Of a stretch of DNA of 6,795 nucleotides, positions 1-6,328 are shown piece after piece (the stretch's first letter is position 1; every line of letters starts with the position of its first letter). The notes under the pieces were generated by a model. It had not been told where the DNA came from. It saw nothing but the letters and a program-made list of their open reading frames with translations, and made no database searches. The translations under genes were made by a program, and so were the position numbers. Source of the stretch: Planctomycetota bacterium (GTDB lineage: Bacteria; Planctomycetota; Planctomycetia; Planctomycetales; Planctomycetaceae); the NCBI GenBank assembly GCA_024278285.1, contig JAJRTM010000684.1:1-6795 (forward strand). Direction: 5' to 3'.

Positions 1-794
1 CTCATGAACTCAACATATTCATCTTGCGTGCAGAAATTCATGACGCGTTCGACCCCTGCCCGGTTGTACCAGGAACGATCAAACAGCACAATTTCACCGG
101 CTGTGGGGAGGTGCTGAACGTATCGCTGGAAGTACCACTGCCCCTGCTCAGTCTCTGTCGGTTTTTCCAAAGCAACCACGCGCGCCCCGCGAGGATTAAG
201 ATGCTCCATCACTCGTTTAATGGTTCCCCCTTTCCCGGCTGCATCGCGACCTTCAAAAATAATAACCAATTTTTGCCCGGTCTTTTTTACCCACGCCTGA
301 AGCCTCAGTAGTTCAACCTGTAACTGATACTTCTGTTTCTCGTACCGTTTACGAGACATCAAGTTTTTATACGGATACCCACCCTTTCGCCAATCGGTAG
401 AAAGAATGTCGTCCGGATTCTGTTTGCTTTTTTCGATAGGGGGAAGCCGATATATGTTCAATGCTTTTTGGATGACTGCGACATCATCAGGAGAAGTTCC
501 TTCCAGGATCGCTGAGAGGACTTTGGCAAGCGTATCTGCATCGTGAGGTGGGATACCAGTGATGATATCTTTTACTGCGGAAATTTTTGCTTCCTGAGCA
601 GCTTCGGTCTTCTTCGAAACAACAAACTTCTCGATCCCGGCCTCTGTCCGGGCAGGATCGACATCCCCCCGGTTCACAGTGCGCGGTTGAGCGCTAACAT
701 TTTTGGTTGAATTCGTGGACTTCTTCCCTGACTTGCGAGAAGCCTTGGGAGATATATTTTTATTTGTCGCTTTGCGAGGTCGTTTAGTAGCCAT
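1..794 (-). CDS. ppk2: Polyphosphate kinase 2 (PPK2), N-terminal part, cut by left window edge
   Basis: Predicted cytoplasmic kinase that moves phosphate between inorganic polyphosphate and nucleoside diphosphates, linking polyphosphate stores to the NTP pool. I read 264 codons from the ATG at 794-792; the 3' end lies outside the window. Residues 1-60 are rich in Lys, Arg, Ser and Thr and look disordered. The PPK2 core begins near residue 130 with WRKGGYPYK and [16 protein letters not shown]. The Walker A loop GRDAAGKGG is at residues 182-190, [15 protein letters not shown] follows, then [12 protein letters not shown], and the Walker B/lid segment [14 protein letters not shown] is at 239-252. 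These motifs are diagnostic of the family. Roughly the last 70-100 residues should be missing, judged from the usual PPK2 core length. I see no strong Shine-Dalgarno before the ATG. glnA lies upstream on the same strand, behind a terminator. The PPK2 subclass (ADP-, GDP- or AMP-preferring) cannot be assigned. Confidence 0.95.
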   Translation of the reverse strand, partial: MATKRPRKATNKNISPKASRKSGKKSTNSTKNVSAQPRTVNRGDVDPARTEAGIEKFVVSKKTEAAQEAKISAVKDIITGIPPHDADTLAKVLSAILEGTSPDDVAVIQKALNIYRLPPIEKSKQNPDDILSTDWRKGGYPYKNLMSRKRYEKQKYQLQVELLRLQAWVKKTGQKLVIIFEGRDAAGKGGTIKRVMEHLNPRGARVVALEKPTETEQGQWYFQRYVQHLPTAGEIVLFDRSWYNRAGVERVMNFCTQDEYVEFM

Positions 795-803
795 GATAAT
801 ACG

Positions 804-834
804 AATATAGCACAAAAAAGACCCATTGCACCAA
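804..834 (-). promoter_or_regulatory. Weak candidate promoter of ppk2 with very short leader
   Basis: Read on the minus strand, TATATT (809-804) resembles a -10 box and ends 9 bases before the ppk2 ATG. A poor -35 match, TTGGTG (834-829), lies 19 bases further upstream, which is longer than ideal. If used, transcription would begin 2-3 bases before the ATG, so the mRNA would be almost leaderless; that fits the absence of a Shine-Dalgarno. The matches are weak. Confidence 0.22.
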
Positions 835-905
835 TTTTAAGCAGGAAGTTCAGCGATAACTCTCATTTTTTTGACCGCGAAAGGCTTGTTGGCAGCAAGC
901 ATATA

Positions 906-943
906 GAAAAGAACCGCACACAGTATAAATTGTGTGCGGTTCT
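906..943 (-). terminator. Rho-independent terminator downstream of glnA
   Basis: The perfect inverted repeat GAACCGCACACA (911-922) / TGTGTGCGGTTC (931-942) encloses an 8-base loop, and one more A-T pair can be added outside (910/943). Read on the minus strand, the stem runs straight into TTTTCT. It lies about 58 bases past the glnA stop codon and upstream of ppk2, so it should end glnA transcripts and separate the two genes. Confidence 0.7.
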
Positions 944-960
944 AAAGTCGGCAATAATTA

Positions 961-985
961 TGCGGTTTTCTTATCGAAAAACGCA
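961..985 (-). other. Second hairpin just after the glnA stop codon
   Basis: Arms 961-970 and 976-985 pair over 10 positions with one mismatch (965 against 981) around a 5-base loop. On the minus strand it begins 16 bases after the glnA TAA and is followed by an A/T-rich stretch. It may protect the mRNA 3' end or assist the terminator at 906-943. It is A/T-rich and weaker than that terminator. Confidence 0.35.
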
Positions 986-1000
986 ACATTTAGAGACATG

Positions 1001-2416
1001 TTAGATGTCGTAGTACAAATCGAATTCAAACGGATGAGGTCGTAATTGCAGTGGTGCAATTTCTTCTTCCCGTTTGTGATTGATAAACGAATTGAGAAGT
1101 TCATCCGAAAAGACATCGCCCGCGGTCAGGAAGTCGTGATCGGCTTCGAGGGCTTCGAGTGCCTCGCCCAGTGATGTCGGTGCGACATTCGTTTCAGCAA
1201 GTTCTTCCGGTGTCATGTCGTAAATATCGCGATCGAGTGGTTCACCCGGATCAATCTTATTTTGAATACCGTCAATCATCGCCATCATCAAGGCGGTGAA
1301 GCTGAGGTAGCCGCAAGCTGTTGGATCCGGTGTTCGGAATTCAACACGCTTTGCTTTCGGACTGCTGGAGTACATCGGAATTCGGCAAGAAGCAGAACGG
1401 TTTCGCTGACTCATTGCCAACGTCACGGGAGCTTCAAAACCGGGAACCAATCGGTGGTAACTGTTGACGGTCGGGTTCGACAACGCAATCAACGCGCGAC
1501 CATGTTTGATGATCCCGCCGATGCCGTGCAGAGCCATTTCGCTCATCCCGGCATAGCCATCGCCAGCCATCAAAGTGTCGCCATTTTTCCACAGTGAAAT
1601 GTGGGTGTGCATCCCAGAGCCATTATCTTCAAAGACAGGCTTCGGCATGAACGTAACAGTTTTGCCATGCCTCTTGGCAACATTTTTGATGACATACTTG
1701 TACCACAGGAACTGATCTGCCATTTTTTCAAGATTGCAGAATTCCATGTCAATTTCACACTGGCCGGCTGTGCCGACTTCGTGATGATGAGCTTCAACAA
1801 CGATGCCCAGGTTACGAAGTTCGGTCACCATTTCTCCACGCAAATCAACGAGTGAATCGTTTGGAGCGACAGGGAAGTAACCAGCTTTGTAACCGACTTT
1901 ATGACCAAGGTTCCCACCAGCTTCAGGATTTCCGGTATTCCAGGCTGCTTCGGAAGAATCGATTTCATACATTGAACCACGTGGTGAAGAGTGGAAGCGA
2001 ATGTCATCGAAAACGAAAAATTCCGGTTCAGGACCGATGAAGCAGGTATCTGCAATGCCGGTGCTTTTCAGGTAATCGATACCACGTTTGGCAACACCGC
2101 GAGGATCTTTGATGTAAGGCTGTCTGGTGATTGGATCGAAAATATCTGCAATCACACTGACCGTTGGAATCGCAAAGAAAGGATCCATCTGAGCAGAATT
2201 GGGATCAGGGATCGCGATCATGTCTGATTGATCGATTGTTTGCCAGGCTCGGATGGAAGAACCATCAAACCCGAAACCATCTTTGAATACCCCCTCATCG
2301 AGAGTATCGATGGGGTAAGTACAGTGCTGCCAGGTGCCGAACAGGTCGCAAAATTTCATGTCGACCTGTACTGCGCCATTCTCTTTAGCGAATGCGAAAA
2401 AATCCGAAGGTGTCAT
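1001..2416 (-). CDS. glnA: Glutamine synthetase, type I (GSI-beta-like)
   Basis: Cytoplasmic enzyme that makes glutamine from glutamate, ammonium and ATP; the central step of ammonium assimilation. The reading is 471 residues, close to the 469 of the E. coli enzyme. Numbered from the ATG at 2416: the beta-grasp loop DGSSIRAW is at 52-59 (Asp51 nearby), metal and substrate ligands Glu130 and Glu132 lie in GPEPEFF, Glu213 in HHHEVGTAGQ and Glu221 in CEID. His270 follows in NGSGMHTH, then Arg322 (YHRLVPG), Arg340 and Arg345 (NRSASCRIP), and Glu359 and Arg361 (VEFRTPDP). All core active-site positions appear intact. Tyr399 in DIYDMTPEE aligns with the adenylylated Tyr397 of E. coli, so covalent control by an adenylyltransferase is possible (inference). 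A GTG one codon upstream (2419) is open in the same frame, but the ATG is better placed: AAGGAG lies 7 bases before it. The gene has its own terminator and a long non-coding leader. Confidence 0.98.
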   Translation of the reverse strand: MTPSDFFAFAKENGAVQVDMKFCDLFGTWQHCTYPIDTLDEGVFKDGFGFDGSSIRAWQTIDQSDMIAIPDPNSAQMDPFFAIPTVSVIADIFDPITRQPYIKDPRGVAKRGIDYLKSTGIADTCFIGPEPEFFVFDDIRFHSSPRGSMYEIDSSEAAWNTGNPEAGGNLGHKVGYKAGYFPVAPNDSLVDLRGEMVTELRNLGIVVEAHHHEVGTAGQCEIDMEFCNLEKMADQFLWYKYVIKNVAKRHGKTVTFMPKPVFEDNGSGMHTHISLWKNGDTLMAGDGYAGMSEMALHGIGGIIKHGRALIALSNPTVNSYHRLVPGFEAPVTLAMSQRNRSASCRIPMYSSSPKAKRVEFRTPDPTACGYLSFTALMMAMIDGIQNKIDPGEPLDRDIYDMTPEELAETNVAPTSLGEALEALEADHDFLTAGDVFSDELLNSFINHKREEEIAPLQLRPHPFEFDLYYDI

Positions 2417-2423
2417 CACCCGT

Positions 2424-2429
2424 CTCCTT
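2424..2429 (-). promoter_or_regulatory. Shine-Dalgarno of glnA, decides the start
   Basis: AAGGAG on the minus strand lies 7 bases before the ATG at 2416 and only 4 bases before the alternative GTG at 2419. The 7-base spacing favours the ATG. Confidence 0.75.
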
Positions 2430-2496
2430 GACTACTTTATAACTCTAAATATGAACGTGATGCCGGCCCGAGCGCTTACTCAGCAGAACCGTACAC

Positions 2497-2534
2497 CGGA
2501 CGGCACACCCGTCCGCAAAACAGTACACCCGTCC
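2497..2534 (-). repeat. Hairpin plus direct repeats in the glnA leader
   Basis: CGGACGG (2497-2503) and CCGTCCG (2509-2515) form a perfect 7-bp, GC-rich stem with a 5-base loop. The sequence ACACCCGTCC occurs at 2505-2514 and again at 2525-2534, exactly 20 bases apart, or two helical turns. The site is 80-120 bases upstream of the glnA start. It could be an mRNA leader structure or an operator; no U-run follows it on the glnA strand, so it is not a clear attenuator. Confidence 0.4.
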
Positions 2535-2763
2535 CTTGGTGAAGCACGAAACAAGAACTGCACTCAAAGTTCACCAGATTGAATCCCCTTTTCCGTGGGA
2601 ATTCCGGTAAACACTTTCCATGGTTAGTGAGAATTAGTGAGTGATTCCTGTTCGACTATTTCAAACAATTGCTGAATCCGTGCGCAATAGTGCCCAATTA
2701 AATGGCACCCCAATACTTTTATCGTCCTGAAAAAGCATTAAAACGTGTAATATTTACAATCAG

Positions 2764-2779
2764 CGGCACCGCAATTGCC
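2764..2779 (+). promoter_or_regulatory. Sigma-54 (RpoN)-like -24/-12 promoter match, pointing right
   Basis: CGGCAC, five bases, then TTGC gives GG at 2765-2766 and GC at 2777-2778 with exactly 10 bases between them, the spacing RpoN requires. Nine of nine positions of GGCAC-N5-TTGC match; the flanking T and the final A/T of the consensus do not. It points toward the hydrolase at 3139, with a start of transcription expected near 2790. A MITE-like element now lies between site and gene. No enhancer-binding site was recognised. Confidence 0.35.
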
Positions 2780-2953
2780 TGCAGGAACCATTGTTCGCAA
2801 AGCTTATGCCAGTAATACCCAAATTCATTGCGAGCCGCAATTCTCCCACTGTAATCTGAAGATTATTTTTGCAGATGCTCCAGATCATGGCCTCACACTT
2901 GAACTAAATGTGCAATAGCAGGATGATAGAGCCAAGTGAAAGAAGGATTCATT

Positions 2954-3095
2954 GTGACTATTCAGCTTTGGCGTAGGGTCCGCTATTGCGGACCACGATG
3001 GGAAGTGGATCCCCCTATTTCGTGCGGTGGTCCGCAATAGCGGACCCTACGGGCAACCTGAATTTCTGCAAAACCACCCACCACTGAATAGTCAC
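2954..3095. mobile_element. 142-bp MITE-like element with terminal inverted repeats
   Basis: The ends are a perfect 12-bp inverted repeat, GTGACTATTCAG (2954-2965) and CTGAATAGTCAC (3084-3095). Immediately outside both ends is the identical octamer GATTCATT (2946-2953 and 3096-3103), the mark of a target-site duplication. The element has no reading frame for a transposase and carries a REP doublet in its middle (2972-3051). An 8-bp duplication points to a DDE transposase acting in trans; I cannot name its family. It sits 43 bases before the hydrolase start codon and so lies in that gene's promoter or untranslated leader. Confidence 0.8.
2972..3051. repeat. REP doublet (REPIN-like), copy 1, inside the MITE
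   Basis: A perfect 25-bp inverted repeat (2972-2996 / 3027-3051) with a 30-base spacer. Each arm is itself a hairpin: GGTCCGC, loop TATT, GCGGACC at 2977-2994, and the mirror copy at 3029-3046. GTAG stands at the outer foot of the left hairpin (2973-2976) and CTAC at the outer foot of the right one. GTAG beside a short hairpin, in inverted pairs, is the design of REP doublets recognised by RAYT (TnpA-REP) transposases. No such enzyme is encoded in the window. Confidence 0.65.
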
Positions 3096-3138
3096 GATTC
3101 ATTTTCATTTCAACATCACCGCGATAAAGGTCTTTGAT

Positions 3139-5310
3139 ATGCAATCGTATTTAGTAAATCTCTGTTCTAGCACCCTTTGGACGAAAGGCTTCTTTGCGGG
3201 AATCGTCATTCTTGGGGTTTTATTGTCGAGCCTGTCCAATGCTGATGCGCAGCCGACGCCTTCTAATGAAGTTCAACTTGATCTTTCTGTCGGGAAGATT
3301 TCTGACTTCACACGCTCCAACTGGTGGCGAACGACTCGCGATTACAATATGAAGTATCATCCGTGGACGCCGCCCGGTTCTTTGGAAGCATGGCAAGCGG
3401 AAGCGAAAAAACTTCGAACGCAAATTCTGGTCTCTCAGGGATTGTGGCCGATGCCGGAAAAGATGCCGTTGCAGCCGGTGATTCATGGAAAGATCGATTG
3501 CGGCGATTACACCATCGAAAAAGTTTTCTTCGCTTCACGGCCTGGGTTGTATGTCACGGGAAATCTTTATCGACCCGTCGGAAAGCCGGGCAAAAAACCG
3601 GGAGTGCTTTGCCCGCATGGTCATTGGCCCAATGGGCGTTTTTATGATGCAGGTGAAAAAGAAGCGGTTAAGCAACTTGAAAGTGGAGCCGAGAGCATTC
3701 CTGAAGCCGCTCGGTATCCGTTGCAGGCCCGCATGGTTCATTTGGCTCGCATGGGATGTGTTGTTTTTCATTACGACATGATTGACTACGCAGATAGCAG
3801 CGGGATCGATCACCGGACCGATTTTTCGACCGCGCAAGATGGCCTCTGGCTACTGGAATCGATGGGGCTACAAACGTGGAATTCAATTCGTGCTCTCGAT
3901 TTCATTTGCTCGTTGGAAGATGTTGATGAGCAGCGAATTGCAGTCACTGGCGCCAGCGGCGGCGGAACGCAGACATTCATTCTTTGCGCGATTGATGATC
4001 GCCCCGCGGTAGCAGTTCCTGCGGTGATGGTCTCTACCGATATGCAGGGCGGCTGTGCCTGTGAAAATTCGCCGTATTTACGGATCGATACCAACAACAT
4101 TGCATTCGCTGCGTTGTTTGCTCCGAAACCGCTCGGGCTGACCGGAGCCGATGACTGGACCTTACGGCTGGAAACACGGGGACTTCCCGAACTGAAACGG
4201 ATTTACAATTACTACGGAAAAGCGGAGAATGTTGAAGCGTGGGTGCATCCCGAATTTGGTCACAATTACAACAGTCTCTCCCGCAAGCACATGTATGCGT
4301 TTCTTGTTAAGCATTTGAACCTGCAAGATGCTTCGATTGAAGAACGTTCCTTTCCTGCGAAAACATCGAATGAGTTAACGGTATTCAATGAAACACATCC
4401 CCGTCCGAAAGATTCTGCAGATGCGGCGACATTGCGTGTTGATTGGATTAAGCAATCACAAGCAACAATCGAAAAACTTCTTCTACCTGAAAACAAAACC
4501 TCGTATCAGGAAATTGTTGGTTCTGCCCGAGATATTTTACTTGGTGGAAAGGCTCCTGCGATTTCAGAGTTGACAATTTCTGCGGCAAAACCAGTGGAAA
4601 AAGATTCCGGCGATTCTGAAACGTTCCTTCTGATATCCAGAAAGGATGATGCCTCGGTCATTCCTGTTACGGTCCTCTCTCCTTCAAAACCAAACGGAAA
4701 GTTTTTGTGCTGGTTTGATCCAAGAGGAATTGATTGCCTCAAAGATTCCATTGAAGCAGAGGCCGCGATGATTAAGAAACAACTCAAAGAGGGAACAACA
4801 ATTGTCGTGGCAGACATCCGCGGATTCGGTTCCAATCGCCCGTCAGAAGGAAAGGAATTACTCCCGGTCAATTCTAAATATTACGGTTACACATTCGGAT
4901 ACAACCGGCCTCTGATCGCTTCTCGGGTGAGGGACATTGCAGCCGTGGTCACTTTTGTTGCTGATACCGCAAAGTTGAAAATGCCAGCGATTGAATTACT
5001 TGGAACCGGCGAAGCGGGACCATGCGTATTGCTCGCTCAATCAGTCTGTCCTGATTACATCGCGGAGACGACAGTCGATTTGAATGGAAAAAGTTTCAGT
5101 GATATCAACGACTTACAAGATCCTCTTTTCTTGCCGGGAGCTTTGAAGTATGGCGGCTTCGCAGGATTAGCTGGAGTCTCTGCCTGCGAGAAAATTACTT
5201 TGCACGGTATCAACGAGCAACTTCGCAAAAAACTTGAATCGATGAAGCCCCATGTTCATCAACTCGAATTGATAGAGGAAAAGTGGAAACCGTCAATGCA
5301 AAAGAAATAA
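3139..5310 (+). CDS. Exported two-lobed alpha/beta-hydrolase, acetyl xylan esterase-like
   Basis: Predicted serine hydrolase, probably a carbohydrate esterase acting outside the cytoplasm; the true substrate is not shown by the sequence. Residues 1-38 form a signal peptide: a Lys, the hydrophobic run FFAGIVILGVLL, and a likely signal peptidase I site after NADA. The first lobe (about 115-395) has the oxyanion-side motif CPHGHWPNGRF (158-168), nucleophile elbow TGASGGGTQTF with Ser273, acidic candidate Asp338 or Asp339 in TGADDWT, and His375 in PEFGHNYN. A second lobe (about 480-700) repeats the fold, with DPRG and DIRGFGSN, but its elbow position reads GTGEAGP with Glu625 instead of Ser, so it is probably non-catalytic. 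This two-lobe form is familiar from planctomycetes. AAAGG ends 8 bases before the ATG and supports the start. The gene has no co-directional neighbour. It meets a toxin-gene remnant convergently 4 bases past its stop. Family assignment is firm, substrate is not. Confidence 0.88.
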   Translation: MQSYLVNLCSSTLWTKGFFAGIVILGVLLSSLSNADAQPTPSNEVQLDLSVGKISDFTRSNWWRTTRDYNMKYHPWTPPGSLEAWQAEAKKLRTQILVSQGLWPMPEKMPLQPVIHGKIDCGDYTIEKVFFASRPGLYVTGNLYRPVGKPGKKPGVLCPHGHWPNGRFYDAGEKEAVKQLESGAESIPEAARYPLQARMVHLARMGCVVFHYDMIDYADSSGIDHRTDFSTAQDGLWLLESMGLQTWNSIRALDFICSLEDVDEQRIAVTGASGGGTQTFILCAIDDRPAVAVPAVMVSTDMQGGCACENSPYLRIDTNNIAFAALFAPKPLGLTGADDWTLRLETRGLPELKRIYNYYGKAENVEAWVHPEFGHNYNSLSRKHMYAFLVKHLNLQDASIEERSFPAKTSNELTVFNETHPRPKDSADAATLRVDWIKQSQATIEKLLLPENKTSYQEIVGSARDILLGGKAPAISELTISAAKPVEKDSGDSETFLLISRKDDASVIPVTVLSPSKPNGKFLCWFDPRGIDCLKDSIEAEAAMIKKQLKEGTTIVVADIRGFGSNRPSEGKELLPVNSKYYGYTFGYNRPLIASRVRDIAAVVTFVADTAKLKMPAIELLGTGEAGPCVLLAQSVCPDYIAETTVDLNGKSFSDINDLQDPLFLPGALKYGGFAGLAGVSACEKITLHGINEQLRKKLESMKPHVHQLELIEEKWKPSMQKK

Positions 5311-5314
5311 TTAA

Positions 5315-5467
5315 TCAAAGCCGGTCTTCCAATTGACGTGAGCCATGAAGCACACGGTAAACGACAAGTTCGTCACCAGAGACTGTATAGAAGGCTGTGT
5401 ATTTCCCAACGGGGAAACAACGAAACCCGGAACGGTATTGCTCCTGTTTAACTCCCATGCCTGCATT
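5315..5467 (-). pseudogene. ParE/RelE-type toxin, C-terminal remnant
   Basis: Fifty sense codons end at the TGA at 5317-5315. They read NAGMGVKQEQYRSGFRCF, then PVGKYTAFYTVSGDELV, then VYRVLHGSRQLEDRL. The FPVG-Y--FY pattern followed by an acidic turn and VYRVLHGSR is the C-terminal half of ParE-type mRNA interferase-fold toxins, whose full length is about 95-100 residues. Two TAG codons stand in frame just upstream (5473-5468) and the N-terminal half is missing. No in-frame start with a ribosome site precedes the conserved part, apart from an internal Met. The break lies 14-22 bases from a REP doublet at 5489, suggesting that repeat insertion or repeat-mediated deletion removed the front. 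No antitoxin gene is visible. Original role by family: DNA gyrase poison or ribosome-dependent RNase of a toxin-antitoxin pair. Confidence 0.75.
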
Positions 5468-5488
5468 CTACTACATTATCCAGCCGGG

Positions 5489-5589
5489 GTAGGGTACGCT
5501 GTGCGTACCACGATCACTGGATAACGAATGCTACAATGGCTATATTTCCATAAGGCGTAAGCACAATTGGTGTGCACAGCACACCCTAC
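5489..5589. repeat. REP doublet (REPIN-like), copy 2
   Basis: Left arm 5489-5510 is GTAG followed by the hairpin GGTACGC / TGT / GCGTACC (5493-5509). Right arm 5568-5589 is the hairpin GGTGTGC / ACA / GCACACC (5569-5585) followed by CTAC. The arms are inverted copies that differ at two adjacent positions on each side of the stem, and both hairpins stay perfectly paired. The 57-base spacer is related, in reverse orientation, to that of copy 3 (shared ATTGTG, CTTACGCC and GCCATTGTAGCAT), so the two are copies of the same element and not chance palindromes. Confidence 0.7.
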
Positions 5590-5594
5590 ATCGC

Positions 5595-5963
5595 TCACGA
5601 CATCAATCTTGGGCTAAATTCTTTCAATGCAATATGACATAAGATTTTTATTTGCTCGCAAGAAAAATCATTGTGTAGCATTACTACTTCTTTCTCTGAA
5701 TTGAATAGAAGAAAGGAGTTATTGGCGTTTGCTATAGATCTTACAACTTCTGACCAAGGTTGGTTAGTTAATTGCAATTCTTGTAGCCGATTTGACATTG
5801 CCATTACACGCAACCATTTCAGAATTCTCGCAATACCAGAACGCATGCTTTGGTGATCATAATAAGTTTTCGGTAGAACATACCATTGAGGTACGTCACC
5901 TCCGTCCACAAAATCAATGAGTGTTCTCAATTGTTCAATACTATTTTCTATAGTTATATTCAT
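5595..5963 (-). CDS. Hypothetical protein, 122 residues, AT-rich, between two repeats
   Basis: I do not recognise this protein. It reads like a soluble, mostly helical cytoplasmic protein: no signal peptide, no membrane segment. It has an acidic N-terminal part (MNITIENSIEQLRTLIDF), a mixed middle (VLPKTYYDHQ, ILKWLRVMAM) and an aliphatic C-terminal part (NNSFLLFNSEKEVVML, CHIALKEF). It starts with ATG at 5963-5961; only a weak GAG lies a suitable distance upstream. The gene is clearly AT-rich (40 G or C in the 120 bases at 5641-5760), unlike the hydrolase and glnA. Its TGA stop is 5 bases from repeat copy 2, and its start lies about 130 bases from copy 3. Composition and setting suggest horizontal origin. 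Small orphan proteins of this kind include immunity and defence accessory genes, but nothing here shows such a function. It could also be non-coding. Confidence 0.5.
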   Translation of the reverse strand: MNITIENSIEQLRTLIDFVDGGDVPQWYVLPKTYYDHQSMRSGIARILKWLRVMAMSNRLQELQLTNQPWSEVVRSIANANNSFLLFNSEKEVVMLHNDFSCEQIKILCHIALKEFSPRLMS

Positions 5964-6093
5964 GGGTAATTCTCGAAAATATATTTCAACATGGCTTCTA
6001 TTGTGTAAAATTGTGAAGTTCCCGTTGATGATAGTTGGAATTGTCGTTCAAAAAAGAAGGCCCTACTTTTTAAGTAGCAGAATTTCAGCCGGG

Positions 6094-6196
6094 GCAGGGT
6101 ACGCTGTGCGTACCAATTGTGACTTACGCCAGAGGAGATACATTGCCATTGTAGCATACATTACTCTGCATGCGTGGTACGCACAGCGTACCCTAC
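6094..6196. repeat. REP doublet (REPIN-like), copy 3
   Basis: Left arm 6094-6115 holds GCAG (a one-base variant of GTAG) and the hairpin GGTACGC / TGT / GCGTACC (6098-6114). Right arm 6175-6196 holds GGTACGC / ACA / GCGTACC (6176-6192) then CTAC. The arms pair with each other over 22 bases with one mismatch. The outer flanks extend the symmetry: AAGTAGCA at 6072-6079 against TGCTACTT at 6198-6205. At its right edge is a short tandem repeat of CTACTTG (6193-6209). The interior matches copy 2 in the opposite orientation. Confidence 0.7.
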
Positions 6197-6328
6197 TTGC
6201 TACTTGCTAACTTTATCGTGATGCGGGTGGCTCATCCCTTTGGTGTCGTCATACAATTATTCATTCCAGCATGGCCGGTTTGGGAGGCAATCTGGACTAT
6301 GCGTTGCGATTAATTTTTGTGGCAATAA

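Larger units (their letters stand above)
2430..2945. other. Long non-coding region between glnA and the MITE-like element
   Basis: I find no convincing gene here on either strand. The frames present are short, lack ribosome sites and read like non-coding DNA. From the glnA side it holds the hairpin and direct repeats at 2497-2534, a pair of TTAGTGAG boxes 10 bases apart (2624-2631 and 2634-2641), and a sigma-54-like site pointing right (2764-2779). The glnA promoter should lie here, but I could not find a clear -35/-10 pair. Confidence 0.6.
2946..3103. repeat. 8-bp target-site duplication flanking the MITE-like element
   Basis: GATTCATT occurs at 2946-2953 and 3096-3103, directly abutting the terminal inverted repeats on both sides with no gap and no mismatch. 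This defines the insertion point, and its perfect state suggests a fairly recent insertion. Confidence 0.8.

Noticed and set aside
24..311. Open frame on the plus strand
   Set aside because: It lies wholly inside ppk2 on the other strand, whose motifs are unmistakable; the plus-strand product has no family features.
1262..2582. Several open frames on both strands across glnA and its leader
   Set aside because: They overlap the complete glutamine synthetase frame or start inside it, and their products read as off-frame sequence.
2703..2718. TGGCAC as a second sigma-54 -24 box
   Set aside because: The -12 half is absent: the bases at the required spacing read TACT, not TTGC.
2806..2859. 17-codon frame starting ATG after the sigma-54-like site
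   Set aside because: It has no ribosome-binding site, is very short, and its product has no recognisable features.
5315..5963. A working toxin-antitoxin pair formed by the ParE remnant and the 122-residue gene
   Set aside because: The toxin lacks its N-terminal half, a repeat lies between the two, and the 122-residue protein shows no DNA-binding antitoxin motif.
5960..6157. 65-codon minus-strand frame overlapping the 122-residue gene's start as ATGA
   Set aside because: About half of it is translation of the REP doublet at 6094-6196; the overlap looks like coincidence and not translational coupling.
5489..6196. CRISPR-like repeat-spacer array
   Set aside because: The repeats are inverted pairs of hairpins with related interiors, not evenly spaced direct repeats with unrelated spacers, and no cas gene is present.
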